Part shown: positions 1 to 10,700 of the stretch, piece after piece
Layout of the letters: each line of letters opens with the position of its first letter
How positions within the stretch are numbered: the stretch's first letter is position 1
From: an uncultured Kineothrix sp.
GTDB taxonomy: Bacteria > Bacillota > Clostridia > Lachnospirales > Lachnospiraceae
DNA: 64,000 nt
Assembly (NCBI GenBank): GCA_910588855.1
Contig: CAJUSR010000012.1
Location: 1-64,000, forward strand
Reading direction: 5' to 3'
Program-made: the position numbers and the translations under genes
The notes under the pieces: generated by a model
Told to the model about the DNA's origin: nothing
Seen by the model: only the letters and a program-made list of their open reading frames with translations
Databases searched by the model: none

Positions 1-750
1 TTAATCTGGAGAGCAGATGTATTTGTTGATGTGATTCTGTCAGTAGCTAAGATATTGTTTGCATGGATCTTATGGAGTATTTTGTTTGAAGGAAAAGAGC
101 AGATAGCAGGATTGAAATTTCACACCATGATTTCTTACTATATCATAAGTTCCTATCTATTCCAGATGGAAAAGTCTGCTGAAATCAGCCAGCAGATGAC
201 GGGGATGTTGAGAAACGGCACTTTTTCAAAATATATGGTGATACCGGTACAGACACAGGGCTATTTTGTGGCGATGGAGGTCGGGAAGCTTGCATTTTCT
301 TCAGGCATTGGCTTTTTAGCAACTGTTCTGTGGTTTTGTTTGTTCAAGATTTCTATTGTACATACAGTCGATTTGAAGATATTGCTATGCGGAATTATCA
401 TGGTTGTTTTAGGTCTGCTGTTTATGGCTCAGCTCAATTATTTCCTTGGGATTTTAACTTTAAAATTTGAGGAGATCAGTACCTTTCTCATGATAAAGGA
501 TAATTTATCAGCAGTTGTGACAGGGGCGGTGATTCCCCTTGCACTTTTGCCGGAATGGATGATAGCCAGCATGAGATTTCTACCGTTCTATTATGTTACA
601 TATCTCCCAAGTATGCTGCTTATAGGGAAATGTGAGGATGAAGCAGTGACAGGCTTATTGGTTTTAAGTATATGGTGCATTTTCTTTATTGTTTTAAATC
701 AAGTAACTTATGAACATTATCGGATTAAATATGACGGAGCAGGAATATGA
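1..750 (+). CDS. ABC-2 type permease, 5' end outside window
   Basis: Membrane permease subunit of an ABC exporter, resembling the ABC-2 family of PF06182 type. The reading frame is open from base 1, so the N-terminus lies upstream; a GTG at 31 is internal and not a convincing start. The product has about six hydrophobic segments and no ATPase motifs, so the ATP-binding subunit is expected upstream. It overlaps the next permease gene by four bases (ATGA at 747-750), typical of a translationally coupled pair. Its place upstream of the acyltransferase, MATE and NRPS genes suggests export or self-protection for the peptide product, which is inference. Family assignment is fairly confident; substrate is unknown. 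Confidence 0.75.
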   Translation, partial: LIWRADVFVDVILSVAKILFAWILWSILFEGKEQIAGLKFHTMISYYIISSYLFQMEKSAEISQQMTGMLRNGTFSKYMVIPVQTQGYFVAMEVGKLAFSSGIGFLATVLWFCLFKISIVHTVDLKILLCGIIMVVLGLLFMAQLNYFLGILTLKFEEISTFLMIKDNLSAVVTGAVIPLALLPEWMIASMRFLPFYYVTYLPSMLLIGKCEDEAVTGLLVLSIWCIFFIVLNQVTYEHYRIKYDGAGI

Positions 751-1539
751 AAAATAATTTTAAATTTTTGAAAGAATTAATGAAATTAAGGCTATCCCAT
801 ATCATGACATTCCGGTTGGGATTCTTTGGACCGTTTTTTATTGACACCAGTTATTTTCTGGTTCAGCTTTTTGCCTTTGAGGCAATTTACGGGCATGTGG
901 ATAAAATTCGTGGATGGGGGCATGGAGAAATCCTTGTTTTTGTAGGAACATTTTCTCTTATCAATGCCCTTAACATGATAATTTATTTTTTTGGAGTGAT
1001 TTCCATACCTGAAAAAATACAAACAGGTGAACTGGATTTGTATCTGACCAAACCGGTAAATCCGCTATTGCGGATAACTTTTGAAAAAATAAATCCAGGT
1101 TCCATACCGCTATTGGCTTTCAGTGCATGTATTATTGCGTATGGGGTGAAAGAAATAGACATGGGTTTTTCATGGGCTAATATTATTAAATATCTGTTTC
1201 TGGTTTTTATGATGACGATACTGTACTACGATATGGAACTCTTGATACGATGCTTTGCTTTTTTTTGTTTTCTCTGTAAACAATTTAACGAAAATTGAGG
1301 AGACAACGATTGACTTGTGTTTGAAAATACCAGGGATTGCTTTTTATGGAATTTATAAGTTTATTTTTTATTGTGTATTGCCATATGGAATCATTGCAAC
1401 GTTGCCGACACAGGCACTTATAGGGGCACTGTCAGTAAAGGGTCTGTTTTTTGGAGTAGCAATTGTGTGTATTTTTACTTTTTTTGCATTGTCATTTTGG
1501 TCATATGGAGTACACAGATATGAAAGTGCAAGCAGTTAA
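747..1539 (+). pseudogene. ABC-2 type permease, frameshifted
   Basis: Second permease of the pair, same family as its upstream neighbour. The first frame (747-1298) gives about 170 plausible residues ending in transmembrane sequence and then drifts into nonsense. A second frame from about 1255 to 1539 supplies the rest, including the family-like stretch IEETTIDLCLKIPGIAFYGI and two more hydrophobic segments. The switch falls at a run of eight T (1259-1266), so a one-base slip would restore a protein of about 263 residues. This may be real inactivation, phase variation by slipped-strand mispairing, or a sequencing error. If real, the exporter lacks one half. Confidence 0.7.
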
Positions 1540-1565
1540 TTATTTTTTGTAATAGGAGGGGTAAA

Positions 1566-1739
1566 ATGGTTCAAACAGATAAAGTATTGGAATTTGATAA
1601 GATGAAAGGCAGGCTGGAGGCTTATGCTGTTTATCTGCTGCACAAAAAGGGGGTATATGATACTGCTGGAATTAAGTGCAATCTATTCCCTAAAAAATGC
1701 CTTTTATTCCAAATGAGTTGCTGCCCTCTGGGCATCTGA
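1566..1739 (+). CDS. 57-residue ORF of unknown function
   Basis: Short ORF with a good ribosome site (AGGAGGGG at 1555-1562) close before ATG 1566. It begins MVQTDKVLEFDKMKGRLEAY and ends in a cysteine-rich tail with the motif FQMSCCPLGI. The N-terminal LEFDKxK pattern vaguely recalls the first residues of MutS2, so it could be a truncated gene. It could also be a genuine small protein or precursor peptide of the cluster. There is no decisive family match by eye. Confidence 0.3.
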   Translation: MVQTDKVLEFDKMKGRLEAYAVYLLHKKGVYDTAGIKCNLFPKKCLLFQMSCCPLGI

Positions 1740-1809
1740 TATAATTTTATCAATTATAATTTACGGTCATCAGTGAACTTGTTGGTGATGACGGAGGGTG
1801 TGAATCGAA

Positions 1810-2952
1810 ATGATGCTTAGAGAGGATAAAAAAATGAACGCTATATTTTCACATGAAGAGACAAATACCAAAAGACAGAGGGAATTTGATTACCTGAAAG
1901 GGATTTTTATGCTGTTTATTTACCTGATTCATGCCTTTCAGGCAACCATGTCCCCGGAAGATTCCATTACCCAGTGGATTTTTATGTTTGCAACGATGTC
2001 TGGCGCAGCTATTTTTATTTTTGTTATGGGAATTGGAACTGTTTACAGCAGGAATGCAACGCCAGTGGGAATGGCAAAGAGCGGTGTCCGCATGGTGGTT
2101 TATCAGTATCTGAATAACTTTGCCTATGTAATCGCTCTGCTAATTCCCTACCCCTTCGTTTCTGGAAACCTGACGGGAACCGGGAGGGATAATTTCAAAT
2201 ATTTGACAGTGGTATACATTCAATACATCAATATTTTTTTTATTACCGGAATTATTTATTTTGTATTGGCATTGCTAAAGAAGCTGAATATGAGCATTGC
2301 AGGGTACGTGATAATGGGTGCGGCCGTAAGTATCATTGCGCCATTCCTTTATGGAAAACCTGTAGATGTGCCGGTGCTTGGGTATATTATGAAACTATTG
2401 ATTGGAGATGCAGAGTTTGTCTCCTTTACGCCGCTCTATTTTCTGGCCTATGCGATGTTTGGAGTTGCCTTTGGCAAAATCCTGCGGCATGTGAAGGATA
2501 AAACCAAATTTTACGGCATGCTGGCTGTTCCCAGCACCGTGGTCATCATTGTATGGTGGGTATTGACATTCAGAAAATATGGTTCGGATATATCCCAAAT
2601 GTATACTGAGTTAAGTAATGCGTATCCACAGCCGGATCCCTGGCACGTAGTGGCAAGCATGGCGCACATATTTCTTTTTGCCATAGTATTTTTCTTTATG
2701 GAAATAATCTGCAGAAAGGATGGTAAACTGCGTGAGCCAAAGAATCCTGTTGCAAGGCAGATTTTATATTATAGCGAACATATATCAAAATATTATGCAT
2801 TACATATAATCGTATATTTTGTTGCTCTCGGAATCAATGGTTATGAGTGCTTTCAAAGTTATCAATGCTGGCTTCTTGCATTGCTTTCCATCCTGGTAAC
2901 AGAGATTATGGTAAGAGGATACAATATGCTGCAGGCAAAAATCGCAGCATGA
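1810..2952 (+). CDS. Acyltransferase family 3 membrane protein
   Basis: Integral membrane acyltransferase of the OafA/NodX-like type, 380 residues. The N-terminal part contains the family-typical REFDYLKGIFMLFIYLIHAF, in which the histidine of the first helix is the usual catalytic-site residue. About ten transmembrane segments follow. Start ATG 1810 has GGAGGG at 1793-1798; an alternative ATG at 1834 has GAGAGG just upstream. It is 44 bases before the MATE gene and in the same direction as the NRPS. It may acylate the NRPS product or a cell-surface polymer; both are inference. Confidence 0.75.
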   Translation: MMLREDKKMNAIFSHEETNTKRQREFDYLKGIFMLFIYLIHAFQATMSPEDSITQWIFMFATMSGAAIFIFVMGIGTVYSRNATPVGMAKSGVRMVVYQYLNNFAYVIALLIPYPFVSGNLTGTGRDNFKYLTVVYIQYINIFFITGIIYFVLALLKKLNMSIAGYVIMGAAVSIIAPFLYGKPVDVPVLGYIMKLLIGDAEFVSFTPLYFLAYAMFGVAFGKILRHVKDKTKFYGMLAVPSTVVIIVWWVLTFRKYGSDISQMYTELSNAYPQPDPWHVVASMAHIFLFAIVFFFMEIICRKDGKLREPKNPVARQILYYSEHISKYYALHIIVYFVALGINGYECFQSYQCWLLALLSILVTEIMVRGYNMLQAKIAA

Positions 2953-2996
2953 CAAATATATTTGTGCAGGCAAAAGTATGGTAGGAGGATATTGGG

Positions 2997-4763
2997 ATGG
3001 AGCAGACGCACCAGAGGAATGAAAGGCTGATAGAGAATAAAATTTGGAAGTATCTTTTACCGGGAATTATGATGTCGCTGGCTTTGCAGTTGGGGAACAT
3101 CGTTGATACAGTATTTGTGGGGAACTTTTTGGGGACAGAGGCAATGTCAGCCATAACGCTTGTTCTTCCCATGGAAACTTTAATACAGGTAACAGGCTAT
3201 TGTCTTGGTATGGGAGGATCTATTGCAGCAGGTATTTTGCTTGGCAGGCGAAATAAAGAGGGGGCATCACAACTATTTTCAATCACATTAGTGATAACTG
3301 TTGTTGTGGGACTTATCATTGCTGCAGCGGCGCCTTTTTTGGCAATGCCCATTGCAGATGCTCTGGCAAAGGGTGGAAATCTGAATATTCCTGCAGGCCA
3401 TTATCTTTTTGTAGGGATGCTTGGCGCTCCGGTTATTGGTGTCGGGCTCCTTATGTCCAGTTTTCTGGGTGTGGAAAACCATCCCGGGCTTGCATCTGCC
3501 TATCTGATCACCTCTAATGTAATCAATTTGATCCTTGACTACATATTATTAAAATTCACTGATATTGGTATTGCAGGTGCTGCTCTGTCTACGGTGGTTG
3601 GATTTTTACTTGGAATGGTTATTTTTATCTTATATATCCGTTCTCCGAAGCGCATGATAAGCTTTGTCAGAATCCGGTCATTTGCTCCTCTGAAAGAGGC
3701 GGTCATATCAGGGGCGCCGATTTTTGTATTTATGATCATGACCATAATAAAATCCTTTGGGCTGAATGAAATTATTATCCGTTTTATTGGAGAGGGCGGA
3801 ATGGCAGTTTATACGGTATGCGACAATGTCCTTATGATTGTGGAAATGATTACGGCCGGAATCATAGGTGTAATACCCAATATAGCGGGAATCCTTTATG
3901 GGGAAAAGGATTACTTCGGTATCCGCGCGCTGTGCAAAAGGGTTCTTGTATTAAGCGCGGCTGCAACGCTATGTATTTTTGTGCTTGTTATGGTGTTTGC
4001 AAAGTCAATTACCGTTATGTTTGGCGTGGATAATTCAGCTCTTTCTTCCATGATGGTGACAGCGCTTAGGATTTTTATTTTGTGCCTGCCGGCATATGTA
4101 TGGAATAAATTTCTTGTGGGCTATTATGAATCGATTGAAGAGTCAAAACAGGCAAGCATTATTACATTCTTTCAAAATGGCATTTATGTGCTGCCCGCTG
4201 CAGCTCTTGGGGTCATTCTGGAAGTAAAAATGGGCGGCGGCGGTATAAATGGTCTGGCGCTTAGTTTTGTTTGTTCGGAAATCCTGACAGTTCTTACGGC
4301 ATATCTTTATCGCAAAATCAATCATAGAGGCGCGGATTTTTATCTACTTCCTGAGGAAACGGGAATCTGTTTTGATTTTACCGTGAAGGCAGATATGGAC
4401 GAGACTGCGCTAGTACCCAGAGAGGTAAAAAAGTTCTGTATTGATCATGGCATAAGCGCTAATAAGGCGAATATCGTGGCGATGGCTGCGGAGGAAATGA
4501 TCGTAAATTGTATCAAATATGGCGGCAGGCTGTCTCATTGGATTGATGTCAGCCTGGTGATAGAAAAGCAAAAGATGCTTCTGCGGATCAGGGACAATGG
4601 AGTGCCTTTTAATCCCACTGAGTATGAATTTGACAGTGGAAAATTTGATATACATGGGATTGAGGTTGTGAAAACAATCTCTTCCGACATTAGTTATATG
4701 CGCACAATGGATTTGAATAATACTGTGTTAGAATTTGACATAGAACAGGAGGAAGAAAAGTGA
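2997..4763 (+). CDS. MATE exporter fused to a HATPase anti-sigma-type domain
   Basis: A 588-residue fusion. Residues about 1-445 are a MATE-family multidrug/metabolite exporter with about twelve helices (GNIVDTVFVGNFLG near the N-terminus). Residues about 455-588 form a cytoplasmic GHKL ATPase domain like RsbW/SpoIIAB: N-box EEMIVNCIKYGG, ATP-binding IRDNGVPFNP and a G-rich DIHGIEVVKTISS. MATE proteins are normally about 450 residues, so the tail is an added domain. Start ATG 2997 has AGGAGG at 2983-2988. The stop overlaps the NRPS GTG start (4760-4763), so exporter and synthetase are translationally coupled. The ATPase tail may phosphorylate the STAS protein encoded downstream, linking export to regulation (inference). 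Confidence 0.85.
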   Translation: MEQTHQRNERLIENKIWKYLLPGIMMSLALQLGNIVDTVFVGNFLGTEAMSAITLVLPMETLIQVTGYCLGMGGSIAAGILLGRRNKEGASQLFSITLVITVVVGLIIAAAAPFLAMPIADALAKGGNLNIPAGHYLFVGMLGAPVIGVGLLMSSFLGVENHPGLASAYLITSNVINLILDYILLKFTDIGIAGAALSTVVGFLLGMVIFILYIRSPKRMISFVRIRSFAPLKEAVISGAPIFVFMIMTIIKSFGLNEIIIRFIGEGGMAVYTVCDNVLMIVEMITAGIIGVIPNIAGILYGEKDYFGIRALCKRVLVLSAAATLCIFVLVMVFAKSITVMFGVDNSALSSMMVTALRIFILCLPAYVWNKFLVGYYESIEESKQASIITFFQNGIYVLPAAALGVILEVKMGGGGINGLALSFVCSEILTVLTAYLYRKINHRGADFYLLPEETGICFDFTVKADMDETALVPREVKKFCIDHGISANKANIVAMAAEEMIVNCIKYGGRLSHWIDVSLVIEKQKMLLRIRDNGVPFNPTEYEFDSGKFDIHGIEVVKTISSDISYMRTMDLNNTVLEFDIEQEEEK

Positions 4764-7700
4764 AAAAAATTAACGACACGGTTTATAAAATTGATTTTGT
4801 ATCGGTAGTAAGTATGTTTGAGAAACAGGTAGAAATGCATCCGGACAAAACGGCAGTCATTTCAGGCAGCGAGAGGAAAACGTATTGTGAACTGAATGCT
4901 GATGCAAACAGGGTGGCAGATGTTCTGATACAAAATGGGGTAGAGGCAGAAACGATTGTGGCTGTTCTTTTAGAACGTGGTATAAAAGTTTATACTGCGA
5001 CACAGGGAATCTTAAAGGCAGGCGGGGCATTTACCTGTATTTCTGCCGAATATCCCAAGGAGCGTGTGCGCTATATATTAGAGGATAGCGGCGCAAAATG
5101 GATTATTACAGATGAAAAGATAAAGAATCGGTTCAGGGATTTGTGGGAGACATTAGAGTGTACACCTCTTATCATCGACGAGATTTTAAAAGGTAAAAAT
5201 ACGCAAAATCCCAGTCGGGAAATACATGAAAAAGACTTATGCTATGTTATTTATACGTCAGGTTCTACAGGAAAGCCTAAGGGTGTTATGATTGAACAGG
5301 GGAATCTGTCAAATTTCGTAAATGCAAACCCAAAGAATCATGAAACGCTTGGATTTACAGAAAAATCGTCGGTTGTTCTTGCACTTGCGACAATAACATT
5401 TGATGTTTCTATTATGGAAGAGTTTATTCCTCTCACAAATGGTATGACAGTTGTCATTGCAACAGAGGAGGAAATACATAATCTGGATTTGCTTGCGGAT
5501 GCCATTTTGCAGCATGGCGTTGATAGTATAACAACAACACCATCTTTTCTTTCTGTTATGCTGGAAATTCCGAAAATGCGGGAGGCATTAAAGCAGGTTC
5601 GTTCCTACGATCTAGGCGCTGAAGTATTTCAGGGAGGATTGTATGACAAAATATGTGCAGTCAATCCGGAAGCATATATCATGAACGGATATGGGCCTAC
5701 AGAAACAACGATCAGCTGTACTATGAAGGTAATCACGAGTGGTGAGAATATCACCATTGGCATACCGAATGCCAATGTGCTTGTATATATTATTGATGAG
5801 AATAATAAAGAAGTGCCGGATGGGCAGGTTGGTGAGCTTCTCATCTGTGGAAAGGGTGTAGGGCGTGGATACCGGAACCTTCCTGAAAAGACGGCCGAGG
5901 CATTTATTGAGTATCATGGTATGCGTGGCTACAAGTCAGGAGACCTTGCCCTGATTAACTCTGAGGGGGAGATTGAATTTCATGGAAGAAAGGATAATCA
6001 GGTAAAACTTAGAGGCCTTCGGATTGAGCTGGGTGAAGTTGAGGAAGTGATTCTAAGCCATGCGGATGTTTTGAACGCAGTAGCGGTAGTGATTGATGAG
6101 CAGCTTTGCGTATACTATACTGCCACAAAAGAAATCGAGCCGCAGGAGCTTTCTGATTTTGCGGCAGAGAGCCTTGCCTACTATATGGTGCCGGATATCC
6201 TGCTTCAGCTTGAGGAAATGCCGCTGACGGCAAATCATAAAATAGACAAAAAATCCCTGCCAAAACCGGTGCTGAAACAGGGCGATTATGAGGTGCCTAA
6301 AAATAAGATGCAACAAAAGATTTTTGATATCGTAGCATCCGTCACCAATAACAGCAACTTTGGCATAAACACGCCATTTTATCACGCAGGGCTTACTTCT
6401 CTGGGGGCAATGAAATTAAATGTCTTGCTGGCAGATGGATTTGGTATAGCGATAAAGACCAGCGATATCACCCAGCATAATACGGTGGTACTTATGGAGG
6501 AATTTATCAGGAATGCAGAAGCACCTGATGCAATGGAAATCCGTTGCGTTTATCCTTTAACAGGTTCCCAGAAAGGGATTTTTGCGGAGTGTGCGAAGAA
6601 TCCGGAAACAACGATTTATAATATACCGTTTTTGTTTACGCTTGATGACAGTATTGAGGAAGAGAAACTTGCCGATGCAGTTGCCAGAACCATTCAGGCA
6701 CATTCCTATATGACGGCACGTTTTGGAATCAGTGAAGACGGAGAAATGGTTCAAAAACCCTTTTCAGAAGATTTTGTGCCTGAGATTATCAGAACAACAG
6801 ACAGTGAGTTTAACAAGAACGATCTTGTAAAGCCATTTCAATTAGAAGGGGGCAGGCTGTTCCGGATCACAATCTACCAGACTGAGACGAAGAAGTATCT
6901 ATTTATAGATTTTCACCACATCATGGCGGATGGAAATTCCTATGATATTTTTTTCAGGGACTTGAACCGTGCCTATATGGGCGAAGAATTGGCAGAGGAA
7001 GATTATACCGGTTTTGATGCGGCTGTTTCAGAAGAATATACAGTGGAGAGAGGCGGTTATAAAAAGGCTGCTCTTTATTATGACAATATTTTTCAGGGGC
7101 TTGAAGTCGAGTCGCTTCCGATTTTTGACAAAAAAGGAGATACGCCCAAAAAGGGGCTGGCAGAATATAAGATGTCAGTTTCTGCAGAAGCGGCCCTACA
7201 ATTTTGTGAAAGAATGGGAATTACACCAAATACACTCTTTACCGGAGTTTTTGGAATCCTGATGTCCCGCTGGTCAAATGCAAAAGAATCGCTATTTGCG
7301 ACCATCTATAATGGCAGGAACGATTCGAGGCTTGAGAATACGATATGCATGCTTGTAAAAACGCTTCCTGTATATTGTAAATTTGATGATAAGACTACGA
7401 TTGTATCCTATATGGTTTCTTTGCAGGAACAGTTAATGAATTCCATGACAAATGATATTTTCCCGTTTTCCGATATTGCTGCAAAATATGGGATTACTTC
7501 TGATTTGATTTTTGCATATCAGGCAGAACTTACAGACGATTATCCGATGGGAAATACCGTTGCTGTTGGTGAGGATCTGTCCCTCGACCTGCCCAAAGAG
7601 CCACTGTTACTTCAGGTTCGTCTCTATGATGGGGAGTATTATCTGACAGCTGAGTACCGCAGTGATTTGTATCTGGAGGAAACGGTTCAGAACATTATGG

Positions 7701-10700
7701 ATTCTTACAATGCCGCTTTCAAATCCATATTCGGCTGCCGCAATGTATCCGATGTGACAATCCTTTCAGAGCAGCAGGAAAAAATGCTTGACAGTTTTAA
7801 TGAGACAGAAGTGTTATATGATGTCAGCAAAACGGTTGTGGATATGTTTGAGGAGGCGGCTGCTAAATATCCCGGCCAGACAGCCGTTGTATATGAAGAT
7901 GTCAGATATACATACAGTGAGGTTGAAAAAATAACGCGTAATCTTGCGGGCAATCTTATCCGGAGGGGATTAACAGCAGGTGATGTAGTTGCTGTGCTGA
8001 TTCCACGTTGTGAATATATGGCAATCTGTTCGATGGGTGTTGCCCGCAGCGGCTGTGCCTGCCAGCCGCTTGACCATACGTATCCTCAGGACAGACTGCA
8101 TTTTATGCTGGAGGACAGTGGTGCGAAACTGTTGATCACTACACAGAAGATGCGTGAACTGGTGTCTGACTATACAGGACAGATATTGTATCTTGATGAG
8201 ATACCAGACCTGCCGGAATATATGGAAAAGCTGCCGTCTCCAAAGCCGGAGGATTTGTTTACGCTGCTTTACACATCAGGATCGACAGGGGTGCCCAAGG
8301 GCTGTATGATTGAGTATGGAAATATCACTGCATTCTGCACATGGTATCACAGACAATATGAGTTTGACGGTTCTGCCCGCCTGGCAGGCTATGCCTCCTA
8401 TGGTTTTGACGCATCTATGATGGATATTTTTACGTCTCTCACGGCAGGTGCGCAATTAAATATCATTGCCGAGGAAGTACGCCTTGACCTTTTTGCACTC
8501 TGTGATTATTTTGAAGAGAACCGGATTACCCATTCCTTTATGACGACACAGGTGGGACGCCAATTTGCAATGGAAATAAAGAGTAAAACATTAAAACATC
8601 TCAGTACAGGCGGAGAAAAGCTGGTTCCTTTAAATCCGCCGGAGGGTATCAGGTTTTACAATGTCTATGGGCCTACGGAATGTACGGTTTATACAACGAT
8701 CTTTGAGATGGACCGGTATTATGATGATATTCCGATTGGGAAGCCGCTGGATAATCTGAAACTCTATATTGTTGATGACAAAGGACACCGCCTGCCGGCA
8801 GGGGCGTCCGGTGAGCTGCTCGTTTCGGGAAGGCAGGTATCGCGGGGGTACCTGAACCGTCCGGAGAAAACAAAAGAGGTGTATGCTAAAAATCCTTATA
8901 CTGACCAGGAGGGATACGAGCGGATGTACCACACAGGTGATGTGGTGCGCTACTTAAATGATGGAAATATTTCATTTGTGGGCAGACGGGATGCCCAGGT
9001 AAAAATAAGAGGATTCCGGATTGAGCTTACGGAAGTGGAGGAAGTTATCCGGCGTTTTCCGGAGATCAAAGATGCCACAGTTGCTGCATTTGATGAGGAG
9101 GGCGGCGGTAAATATATCGCAGCATATGTTGTGTCAGATGAGCAGATCGATACAGAGAAGTTGAATGCTTTTATTATGGAAACAAAGCCGCCGTATATGG
9201 TACCGGCTGTAACGATGCAGATTGACCGGATTCCATTAAATCAGAACCAGAAGGTCAACAGGCGCGCTCTGCCAAAGCCGCAAAAGGCAATGGAGGAAAT
9301 GATTCCGCCGAAAAATGAAATGCAGCAGAGTATTTGTGACTGTATTGCTGAAGCAATCGGGCACAGGGAGTTTGGTATCACTACTGATATTCAGTTTGCG
9401 GGACTGACTTCTATCAGTGCGATAAAACTTAATGTGCTTCTGGCAAAGAAATTTGACGTGGCGATCAAGACAAATGATATCAGGGAAAATCCAACTGTCG
9501 TCCAGTTAGAAAGATTCCTTCTGGGGGCGGAAAAATCCGAGATACATGAAGCACGGGAGGTGTATCCTCTTACCAACGCGCAGGCAGGTATCTTTGTAGA
9601 CTGTACGGCGAATATGGGGACAACGGTTTATAATATTCCATATTTGTTCCGGCTAAGTCCCAAGATAGATTTGATCCGGCTAAAAGAAGCAATAGAGCAG
9701 ACAGTGGAAGCGCATCCATATCTAAAAGTACAGCTTTTTATGGACGAGGACGGTGAAATACGCCAGCGCAGGAATGATCATTTGGAATACACCACTGAAA
9801 TTATTGACGGCATGGACAGGGAAAAACTGGTAAGGCCATTTCCGCTGTTTCAAGAGCCGCTGTTCCGTTTTGAGATACATAGGACACATGAGGGAAGTTA
9901 TCTGTTCCTTGATGTGCATCATCTGATTGCAGACGGCACCTCTCTTTCTGTTATTTTGTCGGATATCGACAGGGCATATCAAGGCGAAAAGCTTACGGCA
10001 GAGACATATACTGCCTATGATGCAGCACTTGACAACGAAAGGGCAATCCAGGGAGAAAAGTATAAAAAAGCGGAAGAATTTTACGCCTCTGTATTGAAAG
10101 ACTGCAGCTCGGACACCAGCCTTTATCCAGACAAAAATGGAGAGGCGCCGGGCATTGGGAATTTGCGCAGAAGGAGTGATGTCATCAGCAAGGAAGCTGT
10201 GCAGGCAATCTGTGAGAAATATGGTATAACAGAGAATGTATTTTTCACAGGTATATTTGGCACAGCACTGGCAAGATACCATTTTGCCCCCAAAAGTGTA
10301 TTTACAACCATCTATCATGGCAGAAATGACTCACGTCTTTCTGATACAATCGGTATGTTTGTAAAAACATTGCCTGTGGTGTGTGATACAACGAAAAATA
10401 CGGAAGATTATTTTGTGACAATTAAAAACCAGCTTATGGGAATGATGGATCACGATATTTATCCGTTCCAGGAAATCAGCCGCAATTTCCATATTAAGCC
10501 TGATACGATGTTTGTGTATCAGGGCGGGAATTTTGCATTTACTAAAATCTGTGGAGAGGATGCAGAAGAAATCCCCCTTGGCTTAAATGCGGCAAAGGAG
10601 CCGATATCGCTTATGATGAGCATTGAAAACGGCGAATACATCTATGAGCTGGAATACAGAAGTGATTTATTTGAAAAGGAGACGGCAGAGTATCTGATAG

